From a virus: DNA of 43,181 nucleotides. The notes below the pieces were generated by a model, which was not told the DNA's origin, ran no database searches, and saw only the letters and a list, made by a program, of their open reading frames with translations. Numbering within the stretch: the stretch's first letter is position 1; every line of letters begins with the position of its first letter. The position numbers and the translations under genes are program-made. Below, in pieces: positions 16,003 to 25,352 of this stretch. Where the stretch lies: positions 1 to 43,181 of the IMG/VR virus record IMGVR_UViG_3300002835_000374. One strand, 5' to 3'.

Positions 16003-18450
16003 TTAACCACATTTAGACCAACCACATGATTTACACAGAACACAACCATCATTTCTTTCAACTTGACTTCCCTGACAAGAAGGACATTCTTCACCATGCA
16101 CCTTAGTTCCATCTTTAATATACTTCTTGAGCGTTCTGGCAAGAACCTTACTTAGACTGACAAGATCGCCCTTAGTCTTTTCAAGTTGATGTACAACAAA
16201 ACTAATATCCGCACCATGACGCAGTGAAGTGCTTACCATTCGACACAAAGCATCTCCATTTTCGTGATTGCTGATATTAATTAAGTTAAATGATTCATTG
16301 CCAGCTTGGAAAACATACTTGCCCCTATTTAACTTCTTAAGCAATCCTTTAGATTCTTTACATTTGATCACTGGTTTACCATCTTCTGTATTCAGACCAG
16401 CAAATACTTCATATGGTTCACCACCAAGAAGACCAACAACAACGTAATAAGGTTCACTTTTTACGATTGGCAAATATAATTCTGCTTCAATGTCGGAAGG
16501 ACGTTTTGGAGCATCATTCTTTATAATTTTTTCTTCTACTTCTTTCTTAGCAGGCTTTTCTATCAAAACTCCTGTACGGCAATTTTTACGATAGACTGTC
16601 ATACCCTTGCATTTATATTTCCATGCAGCTTCATAAATCTTGGCAACTTGTTCTTCCGTCACATCTTCTGGCAAGTTAACAGTCTTGGAAATTGCATGAT
16701 CAACATATTTCTGTGCTTCTGCTTGCAATTCTACAGCTGAAACCCAGTCAATATCTTCAGCGCAGCAACCAAACCAAGGAGACTTTTTGAGATCCTTTTC
16801 ACCTGTAACATCCATCCACATTTTGACTTTAGGATGATATACCTCAAATTCTTGCCAATGATCACCATTAGGATCGACGAAGTCTACTCTTGCATTCTTA
16901 TCGTTTGGATTAATTTTCTTTCTTCTAGTATATGGGAAAAGCATGAACAGAGGTTCAATTCCAGATGTTGTCTGTGTCATAATAGACACTGATCCCGTTG
17001 GAGCGATTGTCAGATTGGCAATGTTCCTTCTACCATGCTTTTGCATGTTTTCATAAAGAGTTGCATCCAGATCTCTTAACATCAAAAGGAATTCAGAATC
17101 TTTTTCCTTATTCCAATCCCACACAGGGAATGCGCCTGTTTTCTTAGCCATATCAACACTAGATCTAAATGACGATAAACATAAAGCTTTACAAATTTTA
17201 CCAGTTACGTCAATGCTTTGTCTGCTGCCATAAGCAATACTTAAAGCAGCCATCGCATCGCCTAAAGCAGTTAACCCAGTTCCAGTTCTTCTGCCATTCT
17301 CACACTTTTTATAAATCTCTCCCCATAGTTCAAGCTCATTAGCTTTAATAGTACTGGATTCTGGGTCTTTCTTAATTTTCTTAATAATTTCACTTACTTT
17401 TTCAAGTTCAAGATCAATCATGTCATCCATCAATCTCTGACAAATTATTGCATGCTCTTCAAACAAAGCAAAATCAAAATATGCATTTTTGGTAAAAGGA
17501 TTGACAACATAAGAGAACAAATTGAGAACCATTAAGCGGCAACTGTCAAAAGCGCAAATTGGCAATTCTGCACAAGGGTTTGTTGATATAGTTTTATATC
17601 CATCTTCTGCATAACAATCAACAGCATTGTACTTAGTGATTTGATCCCAGAACAAAAGACCGGGTTCCGCTCTTAGCCATGCATTGTGGATGATCTTTTT
17701 CCACAATTCCTTAGCATCAACATAGATGTCACTATCACTAGGAGGAGCATCTACGGGGAATCGTAAACGGAACTTTTCACCCTTTTCTACAGCTTCCAAG
17801 AATTCATTGCTAAGCAAAACAGAAATATTTGCTCCTGTAACTTTTGAACTGTCGTTCTTAATCGTAATAAATGATTCAATGTCTTTGTGTGCGACATGGA
17901 TACTAAGCATTAGAGCGCCTCTGCGCCCCGCCTGCCCGACTTCTCTGATCGTATTGCTATATCTCTCCATCCATGAACCAATGCCCGTGCTGGTCCTAGC
18001 AGCGTTCTTAACAGGTTCGCCAGCAGGACGTAGAGTTGATATGTCTACGCCAACGCCGCCTCTTCTTTTAGAGATTTGAGCTAAATGTTCATCAACCTTA
18101 AGGATGCCACCATAACTGTCTTTTGGACTTTCGACTACATAACAATTCGATAGAGAAATGATTTGATGATCATTTCCGATACCAAACATGGGACTTCCTT
18201 GAGGTACAATGTATTTGAATTTATCGAATAAAGAAAAAATTTGTTCTTCTGAAAGAGGTTCTGTATACTTTTCTGCTTCAATTCTTGCAAATTCTTTGGC
18301 AAGACGGTGATGCATATCAACTGGTGTTTCTTCGAGTAAATTAGAATTGTTGTCTTTAAGAGCGTATTTGTCCAAAAATACTTTAGCGGCTAGTTCATCT
18401 CCCTCGAAGTAAGATACGCATTTGTCAAAAGCTGTAGTGTACTGATACAT
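16003..18450 (-). CDS. nrdJ: adenosylcobalamin-dependent (class II) ribonucleotide reductase
   Basis: The enzyme reduces ribonucleotides to deoxyribonucleotides using a B12 cofactor, without needing oxygen or a second subunit. It has 815 aa. Visible residues are C103 (LSNCYVVES) and C304 as the redox pair, with NPCAE (291-295) carrying the thiyl Cys C293 and E295; C293 to C304 is the usual 11-residue spacing. Further family blocks are RRGGVGVDISTLRP, APTGSVSIM and ISKTVNLP. The C-terminus ends in a zinc ribbon (CPSC...CVLCKSCGWSKCG) that probably recycles the active site. T4 itself uses class I/III enzymes, so this is a replacement. It has a GAGGGG ribosome binding site and is followed by a hairpin terminator. 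Confidence 0.93.
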   Translation of the reverse strand: MYQYTTAFDKCVSYFEGDELAAKVFLDKYALKDNNSNLLEETPVDMHHRLAKEFARIEAEKYTEPLSEEQIFSLFDKFKYIVPQGSPMFGIGNDHQIISLSNCYVVESPKDSYGGILKVDEHLAQISKRRGGVGVDISTLRPAGEPVKNAARTSTGIGSWMERYSNTIREVGQAGRRGALMLSIHVAHKDIESFITIKNDSSKVTGANISVLLSNEFLEAVEKGEKFRLRFPVDAPPSDSDIYVDAKELWKKIIHNAWLRAEPGLLFWDQITKYNAVDCYAEDGYKTISTNPCAELPICAFDSCRLMVLNLFSYVVNPFTKNAYFDFALFEEHAIICQRLMDDMIDLELEKVSEIIKKIKKDPESSTIKANELELWGEIYKKCENGRRTGTGLTALGDAMAALSIAYGSRQSIDVTGKICKALCLSSFRSSVDMAKKTGAFPVWDWNKEKDSEFLLMLRDLDATLYENMQKHGRRNIANLTIAPTGSVSIMTQTTSGIEPLFMLFPYTRRKKINPNDKNARVDFVDPNGDHWQEFEVYHPKVKMWMDVTGEKDLKKSPWFGCCAEDIDWVSAVELQAEAQKYVDHAISKTVNLPEDVTEEQVAKIYEAAWKYKCKGMTVYRKNCRTGVLIEKPAKKEVEEKIIKNDAPKRPSDIEAELYLPIVKSEPYYVVVGLLGGEPYEVFAGLNTEDGKPVIKCKESKGLLKKLNRGKYVFQAGNESFNLINISNHENGDALCRMVSTSLRHGADISFVVHQLEKTKGDLVSLSKVLARTLKKYIKDGTKVHGEECPSCQGSQVERNDGCVLCKSCGWSKCG

Positions 18451-18568
18451 TATAACCCCTCAATTTAGAAACACCAATAAGATTAATAATACTGATTGTG
18501 AATTACTAAGCAATAAAAATTTCATTAATTTTCAACATGCAATAGCAAATTTTCCGTATTTTTAAAAT

Positions 18569-20572
18569 TCACTCATTATGTATACATGAAATACCGTTTT
18601 CCATTCGTAATTTCAACTCACTTGCACCAGACAACAATTGCAATAATTCTTGATCATGTGTCGTTATAAAAACTTTTTTGTTTTTTGCTATATTCCTAAT
18701 AAGTCTGTATATGGCATTGTTTCCTTGAGAATCCATGTTAATAGATATTTCGTCCAAGAATATAATATTAGGTGTTGATCCGCTATTAAGTTCTCGAACA
18801 TGTGCAAAAGCTTGAGAAACAGCTAAATTAATTCTTCTTTTTTGCCCATTTGAAAGCAAATCATATATTATTGGAACATCATCTGTGGATTTTTTTATCT
18901 CTTCATTAAATTCGTTATCAAATTTTAGCGACAAATTTCCATCAATCAAAATGGAAAGCATATTTTCCACTGAATTATTTAACAATGGTAGTATCTGATC
19001 AACAACAAATTTTCGTACACCTTTATCTCCAAAAGCATCAAGCCAGAAATTCAAATATGGAATTTTAGCAACAAGGTTGTCAAGTTTTGTTTGGCTCTTC
19101 TCTTTATTGCTTTTAATATCTTGTATGTTTTTTTCAACATTATCTTTTATATCAGCCAAAGGAGATTTGTTTTTAATTGCATTCTCTTTTTCCATAATAG
19201 TAACACTATTAATGGAAATTTTATTTTCAATCTTATCAATCATATTAATCGTTTCTGGCTTTTGTACTTTGTTCAATTCTCTAATTTCATCTTGAATCTT
19301 TTGAATGTTGTTTTTGGTTTCTGTTAAAGACGCACTTATCTTATTTTTTAAATCAATTACTTTTTGTATATCCGTCTTAATAGACAATATCTTATCAATT
19401 AATTCTTTATGATTATTTTCTAATTCATTTTTGTTAGTTAAAAGGATATCTAAATTGTTTTTACAATCTTGTTCAATGTGAAAATAGCCATTTTTATCGA
19501 TAATTGACAAACAATGATCGCATGTAACACCATCTTCAAGTTTAGTTATTTTATCAATTTTAATCTTATTTTCTTTAATTTTGATTTCTGACGAATGTAT
19601 GTTATTGTTTATTTTTCCTAATTTGTTATTATTATCAATGAGCAAGTTTTTCCCTTCTTCTATTTTGGTTTCAATTTGATCTTTTGAGCTATCTAATTTT
19701 GATATTTTTTTGTTTAAATTTTCAATTTCAATATTATTGGTTTTAATTTTTTCTTGTGCGTTATCGTATTTTTCAATTTGAGGGTCAAAAGATTTTAAAT
19801 CTTTGATTTGTTTGTTTAAAATTTCTTGTTCATTTTTTAAGTTTATGATTTCTTGTTTGATGTTATCTTTCCATAAATTTTCTTTATCGATAATTTGATT
19901 TAATTGCAAAGTCATATTGTCGATCATAGATTGATTAGCGATGTTATCTTTTTCTGCCAAAGTTATTTCAATTTTTGTTTCTTTTACTATTTCTTTTGTT
20001 TTTTCGTTATAAATTCTGTATTTCTCTAAACCTAAAAGGTTTTCTACAATTATTCTTCTTTCTGTAGAACTTGATTCTAAATAACTATCTGTGTTTGAAT
20101 CTGTAAAGGCACAAATAGATTTAAATGTTTCATAATTAAAGCCAAGAATAGATTCAATCATATCTTGTGTTTGTTTAATTTCTCCTCTAGTCAATTCTGT
20201 AGCTTCATCAAATTTTTCGTCTTTTGATCTCCAAAGTTTTAATCCATCAGGTTTTCTTGAACGTAAAATCTTAACGTCATCAAAATATATTTCAATTGAC
20301 ATTTTTTTATTAGTTTTGTTGTTAATCACATCTTTAACTCCAATTTTCTTGGGATTTTTCAATGTTTTTCCAAAAAGCCCATAAAGGAGCACATCTAAGA
20401 TGCTACTTTTACCGCTACCATTGCTGGAATTAAATTCACTATCTTTGATATCAAGATTTTTCCCTGTAATGATAACAATTGAATCATAGTTTTGAAAATC
20501 AATTTCTATGCCTTGATCGCCAAAGCACAAAAAGTTTTGAGCTTTTATTTTCTTAAAGTTGATATTCCGCAT
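18569..20572 (-). CDS. gp46: recombination nuclease subunit gp46 (SbcC/Rad50-like ATPase)
   Basis: The protein has 667 aa from ATG 20572, chosen because an AGGAG site sits 8 bases upstream; the longer frame would overlap the gp47 gene. It is the ATPase of the gp46-gp47 complex that resects DNA ends for recombination-dependent replication. Walker A is SSNGSGKSS (about 49-57). Long coiled coils follow, with a zinc hook CDHC in the middle (TCDHCLS). The signature is NGQKRRINLAVSQA, and Walker B/D-loop is IIFLDEISINMDSQG with a following TTHDQE. The start is 4 bases after the gp47 stop. Confidence 0.93.
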   Translation of the reverse strand: MRNINFKKIKAQNFLCFGDQGIEIDFQNYDSIVIITGKNLDIKDSEFNSSNGSGKSSILDVLLYGLFGKTLKNPKKIGVKDVINNKTNKKMSIEIYFDDVKILRSRKPDGLKLWRSKDEKFDEATELTRGEIKQTQDMIESILGFNYETFKSICAFTDSNTDSYLESSSTERRIIVENLLGLEKYRIYNEKTKEIVKETKIEITLAEKDNIANQSMIDNMTLQLNQIIDKENLWKDNIKQEIINLKNEQEILNKQIKDLKSFDPQIEKYDNAQEKIKTNNIEIENLNKKISKLDSSKDQIETKIEEGKNLLIDNNNKLGKINNNIHSSEIKIKENKIKIDKITKLEDGVTCDHCLSIIDKNGYFHIEQDCKNNLDILLTNKNELENNHKELIDKILSIKTDIQKVIDLKNKISASLTETKNNIQKIQDEIRELNKVQKPETINMIDKIENKISINSVTIMEKENAIKNKSPLADIKDNVEKNIQDIKSNKEKSQTKLDNLVAKIPYLNFWLDAFGDKGVRKFVVDQILPLLNNSVENMLSILIDGNLSLKFDNEFNEEIKKSTDDVPIIYDLLSNGQKRRINLAVSQAFAHVRELNSGSTPNIIFLDEISINMDSQGNNAIYRLIRNIAKNKKVFITTHDQELLQLLSGASELKLRMENGISCIHNE

Positions 20573-20576
20573 TGAA

Positions 20577-21656
20577 CTACTCCTGAGACTGGTTGATGAT
20601 ATCCAACCCACAACTGATAAGCAAATCCTTGTTTAACTCAGTCATCGTTATCTCAACAAACTTTTTAACCATTTTGTCTGATTGACTTAAAATTTCTTTT
20701 GCAATTTCTATTTGTTTTAATTCGTTGTTTTGATTTTTATCAATAATGTTTTTCTTTATTTTGACTGAACTTACACCTTGACTCTCTAACAACTTTATTT
20801 TTTTATTGATTTCTTCTTTATCTTCATCCTCGACAATTACTGATACAAAAGATTTTTTCAACAATTGCGGATCAATTTTCATTATAGTTTCAAGATCTCC
20901 TTCAAAATGTTGTGGACTAAAATCATTTGCAACGTAGTTGACAATATAATCATTTTCTATAAATTCTAAAATAATTATATTCTTTTTATCTTCTAATTCT
21001 CCGAAAGATAATTGCAATGGACTGCCAATATATTCAGTATTTTCTGATATTGTTTGAGCGTTATGATAATGTCCAAGAAATGCATGTTTGTATTTTGAGA
21101 AAATATTTGGACTAACTTTAGTCATTTCTCCATCATGTTCAATCTCTACATCGGCAGTTGACCCTTTGGAATTTAATTTTGCGCCATCAACTGCTAAATG
21201 TCCTAAGAAAAACGAATCTTGTGGATTCAAAACTGATAATAAATCAATGTCTTCTATTGGATTATGTGTAAAAGGAACAAAATGCCAGCTAATACCTTCT
21301 ATGATGATTTGTTTTGGTTTATCTATAATATAAACATTAGGCAATGCTGATACAGCAGTAACAGAGCTGATAGATGTCTTTTCAAAATACCAAAGATCGT
21401 GATTTCCCAAAAGAACATAGAAATTTATGCTGCCATCAAGATATTTTTTAAGAATAGAAAATGTTTCGTGTAATACAATTGATTCAATTTTTGTGCGATC
21501 ATGAAAAAAATCACCACCAAAAATTATATTTTTTATATTATGCTTCTTAGCTGTTTCAAAAACCCATACCAAACAAAGTAAACAATCATTAAGCCTATCT
21601 TCGCTTTTTTTGTGCGGATGAATATGAATGTCACTAAAAAGCAAAAACTTGATCAT
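20577..21656 (-). CDS. gp47: recombination nuclease subunit gp47 (SbcD/Mre11-like)
   Basis: The protein has 359 aa and is the nuclease partner of gp46. The calcineurin-type metal motifs occur in order: SDIHIHPHK (8-16), GGDFFHDR (47-54), LGNHDLW (near 98), GHLAVDG and the late LGHYHNAQ. The C-terminal third (about 255-359) is helical and charged and would dock on gp46. A gAGGTa ribosome binding site precedes the ATG. It forms a two-gene operon with gp46. Confidence 0.93.
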   Translation of the reverse strand: MIKFLLFSDIHIHPHKKSEDRLNDCLLCLVWVFETAKKHNIKNIIFGGDFFHDRTKIESIVLHETFSILKKYLDGSINFYVLLGNHDLWYFEKTSISSVTAVSALPNVYIIDKPKQIIIEGISWHFVPFTHNPIEDIDLLSVLNPQDSFFLGHLAVDGAKLNSKGSTADVEIEHDGEMTKVSPNIFSKYKHAFLGHYHNAQTISENTEYIGSPLQLSFGELEDKKNIIILEFIENDYIVNYVANDFSPQHFEGDLETIMKIDPQLLKKSFVSVIVEDEDKEEINKKIKLLESQGVSSVKIKKNIIDKNQNNELKQIEIAKEILSQSDKMVKKFVEITMTELNKDLLISCGLDIINQSQE

Positions 21657-21694
21657 TTTTTACCTCGATTTGGCGCAAAATGATAATATCAAGT

Positions 21695-22069
21695 TTATGT
21701 GTAAGGTTCAAGCTTATCTTTTCGCTTAATTTTGCCTTCAAAATATTTTTCGAGAAGATCCCAAGCATTTAGTTTGTTAATGTCTGTAATGACGGCTGTT
21801 GGAGCACCACCTGTTGCTCCAACACCAATTCCACCACCAAGATCTGCACCCAAACTTGAAGGTGGGGGAGGAGTTGCTCCACCTAATGACCCGCCAAGGC
21901 TACCACCTAGACCACCTAAGTCAGATGGTGGTGCTCCTCCGGGTGGTGGTGTTGCTCCTCCTAAAGCTCCTCCCGGTGGTGCCGCACCTCCACTAGAGGA
22001 TGCTCCACCAGCTGGAGCATCTGCTTCAGTTAAAAATTTTTTTCTTCTAAATTGATGAATTGTGATCAT
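21695..22069 (-). CDS. Gly/Pro-rich small protein with capsid-targeting-like N-terminus
   Basis: The gene encodes 124 aa. MITIHQFRRKKFLTE followed by ADAP gives a perfect L-T-E/A prohead-protease-like site at residue 15. Residues 16-88 are low-complexity (GGA, PPGG, LGG repeats). The last 36 residues are a compact charged segment (AVITDINKLNAWDLLEKYFEGKIKRKDK). The opposite strand also has an open frame, but it is a Pro-rich mirror with no tag. It is divergent from the next gene across only 18 bases. The role is unknown; I infer internal capsid cargo. Confidence 0.65.
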   Translation of the reverse strand: MITIHQFRRKKFLTEADAPAGGASSSGGAAPPGGALGGATPPPGGAPPSDLGGLGGSLGGSLGGATPPPPSSLGADLGGGIGVGATGGAPTAVITDINKLNAWDLLEKYFEGKIKRKDKLEPYT

Positions 22070-22087
22070 ACAAAATATATATGTACG
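22070..22087. promoter_or_regulatory. 18-base divergent spacer with TATATAT core
   Basis: The whole gap between two divergent tagged genes is ACAAAATATATATGTACG. The core is nearly self-complementary, so a single -10-type element could fire both ways. There is no Shine-Dalgarno sequence on either side. Confidence 0.4.
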
Positions 22088-22567
22088 ATGAAAACATTTT
22101 GGGAATATTTAAATAATGATCAACCGGATGCTCTACGAATAACTGAGCGTCCTGTTCCACAACCGCAAGCAGTTGCGCCAGTTGCAATTAATGCGAATGC
22201 AGACCCTGTAAATCACACTGTAGCTGTTCCGCAGCCAGCAGAAACCGGATTCAGATCAAAAGTAAAACCTTGGAAAGCGAAGAAAAGTCAAATTATGACT
22301 TTTTGGAAAGCTTTAGCTCCTAATATACCTTTACAATTGCAGCCTATTGAGCAAATTCATAAAGGTAGTACTTTACAACAAGATACATTTAGGCTCACAG
22401 GAAGCAAAGAATTTATTACAACTGTACTGTCTAGATTGAAAGATTTTGTGATTTATGAAAATCCAGAAACAAAATTAGTTTTAGATTATAGACAAAATGC
22501 TAAAAGCCTAAAACCGGGAGAAAAAAATAGTTATTTATTTTACTTAAATGTCCGCAAGAGGAAATAA
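22088..22567 (+). CDS. unknown protein with capsid-targeting-like N-terminus
   Basis: The protein has 159 aa from ATG 22088, chosen over 22052 because it gives the tag MKTFWEYL and avoids overlap with the divergent gene. A candidate cut follows ITE at residue 20, leaving a Pro/Gln/Ala-rich segment (21-55) and a basic folded domain (about 58-159, ending VRKRK). The basic domain could bind DNA; no family recognised. Its 3' end overlaps the convergent small gene by 24 bases. Confidence 0.65.
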   Translation: MKTFWEYLNNDQPDALRITERPVPQPQAVAPVAINANADPVNHTVAVPQPAETGFRSKVKPWKAKKSQIMTFWKALAPNIPLQLQPIEQIHKGSTLQQDTFRLTGSKEFITTVLSRLKDFVIYENPETKLVLDYRQNAKSLKPGEKNSYLFYLNVRKRK

Positions 22568-22708
22568 TTTTTTTCTTATTTTAGTTTTATTAAATTCTAA
22601 AAAATCCATTTTTTCATCTAATTTTTTTTGTTTTTCAGCAACTTCTTTAAGATTTTTATCAAGATTTTTAACAACGAATAATGTTTCATCAATCATGCTA
22701 TCAATCAT
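22544..22708 (-). CDS. small coiled-coil protein
   Basis: The protein has 54 aa from ATG 22708, preceded by a GGAG site 8 bases upstream. A longer frame to 22765 has no such site. The sequence is nearly all heptad-like (FVVKNLDKNLKEVAEKQKKLDEKMDFLEF). Unknown function. It overlaps the end of the convergent gene. Confidence 0.5.
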   Translation of the reverse strand: MIDSMIDETLFVVKNLDKNLKEVAEKQKKLDEKMDFLEFNKTKIRKKLFPLADI

Positions 22709-22749
22709 AATAAAATCTCCAAAAAGAACATTTCTATGTATAAAAGATC

Positions 22750-22778
22750 TTGACGAAATATTCAAAAAATAATATAAT
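22750..22778 (+). promoter_or_regulatory. sigma-70-type promoter for uvsW-like gene
   Basis: The -35 TTGACG (22750-22755), a 17-base spacer and the -10 TATAAT (22773-22778) form a near-perfect host promoter on the plus strand. It leaves a leader of about 40 bases before the UvsW-like ATG at 22824, which has a GAGG site. Confidence 0.65.
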
Positions 22779-22823
22779 TTAGCATGAAGGTTATGACTTG
22801 ATAATAGTTTTTAAGAGGTAAAA

Positions 22824-24242
22824 ATGGCGACTACAATTACAATTAACAATGATTTCTGTCAATTGCAAACTGATAATCAAGAAATGTTAAAATACATTAT
22901 TCTTAATTTAAAATTTAGACAAAAAGGTTATCAATTCACACCTCTTTATAAATCTAAGAAGTGGGATGGATTTGTTAACTTTTTTTCAGCAAAAACAGGA
23001 AAATTTCTTACCGGAATATTACCAGAAATTTGTATGATTGTAAAAAAGTTCAATGAATCATATGATCTTAGTGATTTAAGAATACCAATTAAATTTAAAT
23101 TCGATAAAATTGATGAACATTTTTTACAATATTACAACGAAGATATGAACACTAAAATCGAATTAACAGATTATCAAGTTGACCTAGTAAACCAAGCGAT
23201 CAAACACAAACGTGGAATTATTGTTGCTCCTACCGCTTCTGGGAAAACATTCCTTATGTCTGCTCTCTTAAAGGCTTTAGGAGAACATGAACCGACTTTA
23301 GTTTTGCAAAACAGAAAGTCTTTAGCTTCTCAGAATTTTGATGAAATTTCTAGATGGGGATTTAAAAATATTGGTTCTTGTTGGGGTGGAAACAATAATC
23401 CAAATAAAATAACTGTTGCTACTGCGCAATCAATTCATCATTTGGAAGACAAGCTTGATAGCATAAGAGTTCTTATTGTAGATGAAGTTCATGATATGGT
23501 ATCTGATACAGCTAAAGAAATATACAAAAAGATGAAAAATACAGTCATAAGGATAGGTTTGTCGGCAACACCGTTTAAGCATGGTGAAACAGACAAGGTA
23601 CACAAATATCTTGTCAAAGGATTCTTCGGTCCAATAATCAAGACGACTACAACTTCCACAGGAAGAGTAACGACAGCAGACTTACAACAAAAAGGCAGAT
23701 TATCTCAGTCAAAATGCTTGTTTTACAAAATATGTGAACCTGATCTTTCCTTATCAATCTATAGTGAAGCTATAGATCTTGGTATTGTCAACAATTTAAC
23801 TTTACATAATAAAGTTGTTGAATTGACAAATGCGTTTTCTGGCAGAACATTAATTTTAGTAGACAGAATTGCGCATGGTGATCAATTGAAAAAAATGATC
23901 CCAACCGCTTATTGGATCACAGGAAAAGACGATAATGATTCTAGAAAAGAAGTAATTAATATGTTACAAAGTTCTAAAACTAGTTGTATAGCAATTGCTA
24001 CTCAACAAATATTCAACACTGGTATCAATGTTAAAATTCACAATTTAATTAATGCTGCTGGTGGGCAAGCTGATCATTTAATTATTCAAAGAATGGGTCG
24101 TGGATTAAGAACAGCTGATGACAAAAAAGAAGTTACTTACATTGATTTTATGTTTGAAAACAATCCTTACTTGAAAAAGCATTCTGCAAAAAGAGTTAGA
24201 ATTTTGGAGAAGGAAGGTCACTCTCTTCAGTTTTTCGATTGA
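22824..24242 (+). CDS. uvsW: UvsW-like superfamily 2 helicase
   Basis: In T4, UvsW unwinds branched DNA and R-loops and shifts replication from origin to recombination mode. This protein has 472 aa (T4: 587). The N-terminal ~110 residues match the UvsW substrate domain in style (FRQKGYQFTPLYKSKKWDGF). Helicase motifs are PTASGKT (136-142), DEVHD (220-224), LSATP (246-250) and the late QRMGRGLR. A consensus host promoter and GAGG site precede it, so it is probably expressed early. The last 47 bases overlap an antisense gene. Confidence 0.9.
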   Translation: MATTITINNDFCQLQTDNQEMLKYIILNLKFRQKGYQFTPLYKSKKWDGFVNFFSAKTGKFLTGILPEICMIVKKFNESYDLSDLRIPIKFKFDKIDEHFLQYYNEDMNTKIELTDYQVDLVNQAIKHKRGIIVAPTASGKTFLMSALLKALGEHEPTLVLQNRKSLASQNFDEISRWGFKNIGSCWGGNNNPNKITVATAQSIHHLEDKLDSIRVLIVDEVHDMVSDTAKEIYKKMKNTVIRIGLSATPFKHGETDKVHKYLVKGFFGPIIKTTTTSTGRVTTADLQQKGRLSQSKCLFYKICEPDLSLSIYSEAIDLGIVNNLTLHNKVVELTNAFSGRTLILVDRIAHGDQLKKMIPTAYWITGKDDNDSRKEVINMLQSSKTSCIAIATQQIFNTGINVKIHNLINAAGGQADHLIIQRMGRGLRTADDKKEVTYIDFMFENNPYLKKHSAKRVRILEKEGHSLQFFD

Positions 24243-24513
24243 CAACATTGTAAAAAGCATTAAATAAATCATTTAACGTAGATGATGGTTTACCAATAAT
24301 ACTTTTTATCATTGCCTTGTCTTCCTTGCTCATTTGATCATATTTACTCCAACTTTTCAATCGAGTCTTTATCTTTTCAATATCAAGCTTGGATAGGTTG
24401 ATAGTAAATCCTTGATCATTATCAATATTTAATTGTAATTGATTTTTAAAAGCATTTTTTTTAACTTCTTTTTCATTTTCTGTAGCTTCTAAAAATTGTA
24501 TGAAAGTAATCAT
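24196..24513 (-). CDS. small protein with capsid-targeting-like N-terminus
   Basis: The gene encodes 105 aa. MITFIQFLE followed by ATE fits the shared tag, with F-L-E/A as candidate cut. The rest is helical and charged. The middle (about 38-80) is LSKLDIEKIKTRLKSWSKYDQMSKEDKAMIKSIIG. No enzyme motif. The 3' end runs 47 bases into the uvsW-like gene on the other strand. Confidence 0.6.
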   Translation of the reverse strand: MITFIQFLEATENEKEVKKNAFKNQLQLNIDNDQGFTINLSKLDIEKIKTRLKSWSKYDQMSKEDKAMIKSIIGKPSSTLNDLFNAFYNVVNRKTEESDLPSPKF

Positions 24514-24542
24514 ATGACTATATAGATTTATGGAGAATTTTT
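24514..24542. promoter_or_regulatory. 29-base divergent spacer with CTATATAG
   Basis: It contains the perfect palindrome CTATATAG (24518-24525), and a GGAG ribosome binding site only for the plus gene. It is the same architecture as the other very short divergent spacers in this window. Confidence 0.4.
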
Positions 24543-25352
24543 ATGAAGTTTACTGAATGGGTTGGTAAATCACCTGATGTTGTTTTCGGTTTTGACAAAG
24601 TTGTTTCTACTAAAGGTCAGCTTCGTTATAACGAAGAACCAGTAGAACCTTTAAAAATCGAAACTGTTTTAGATGAAATAATCAATTTAGGTAAAATAGG
24701 AATAAAAGAACCTGTTAAAGATTTTGGATCTATGATTAATTATGGAGACAGTAATCAAGTCGGGTCAATTCGTCTTAAATTTAGTCCTCTTGGTTCTTGT
24801 CGTGTAACGATAATGAGAAGAATTAGTGATTTGGAAGGTGAATTAACTTGGGTTACTCGTTATTCTATTCCTGTTGTTAATGATTACGAACATATGACTG
24901 TAGAAGACATTGCTGTTGAAAAAATGTTAGCTACTAGGATTTTTGAATTGGCTGAATATATTGATAAAACGGCTTTGGAAACGCCCAAACAAAAATATGA
25001 TTCGCTTGAAGAATTAGTAATTATGCTTGCTATGAATATGAAATTAAAGCATCCAAAAGTAATGAGTTACCAAGGTGTGATAAAAGAAAACATTAATACA
25101 TATATCATATATTTTTCGTATCATGGTTTAGGTCTTGAAGCTCCCGGTCAAAGAAAAGTGAATCAATTTAATATTTATGTAGAATTTATCAAACACAAAG
25201 GGTTAATTCGATGTTGGGGTGCCGAATATTCTGCTCCTCACTTGCTCTATAATTATGAACCTCAGACCCCTGAATGGGACGAATATTTTAGCGTAGATCA
25301 GAATAAAAATGAGATTACAACAATTATTGAAAATATATTTAAAACTTATTGA
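24543..25352 (+). CDS. unknown protein
   Basis: The gene encodes 269 aa with a GGAG site 8 bases before the ATG. It begins MKFTEWVGKSPD, reminiscent of the shared tag but without a convincing L/I/F-x-E site. The body is mixed alpha/beta with a helical centre (about 115-180) and a beta-rich end. No catalytic motif recognised. It converges on the next gene with a 7-base overlap. Confidence 0.7.
   Translation: MKFTEWVGKSPDVVFGFDKVVSTKGQLRYNEEPVEPLKIETVLDEIINLGKIGIKEPVKDFGSMINYGDSNQVGSIRLKFSPLGSCRVTIMRRISDLEGELTWVTRYSIPVVNDYEHMTVEDIAVEKMLATRIFELAEYIDKTALETPKQKYDSLEELVIMLAMNMKLKHPKVMSYQGVIKENINTYIIYFSYHGLGLEAPGQRKVNQFNIYVEFIKHKGLIRCWGAEYSAPHLLYNYEPQTPEWDEYFSVDQNKNEITTIIENIFKTY

Noticed and set aside
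18469-18490. third copy of the structural-operon box (AAACACCAATAAGATTAAT)
   Set aside because: It has a 2-base insertion and a mismatch, and points away from the only nearby gene.
21732-22055. plus-strand Pro-rich frame opposite the Gly/Pro-rich gene
   Set aside because: It is an antisense shadow: no ribosome binding site, and the minus frame has the cargo tag and a divergent start.
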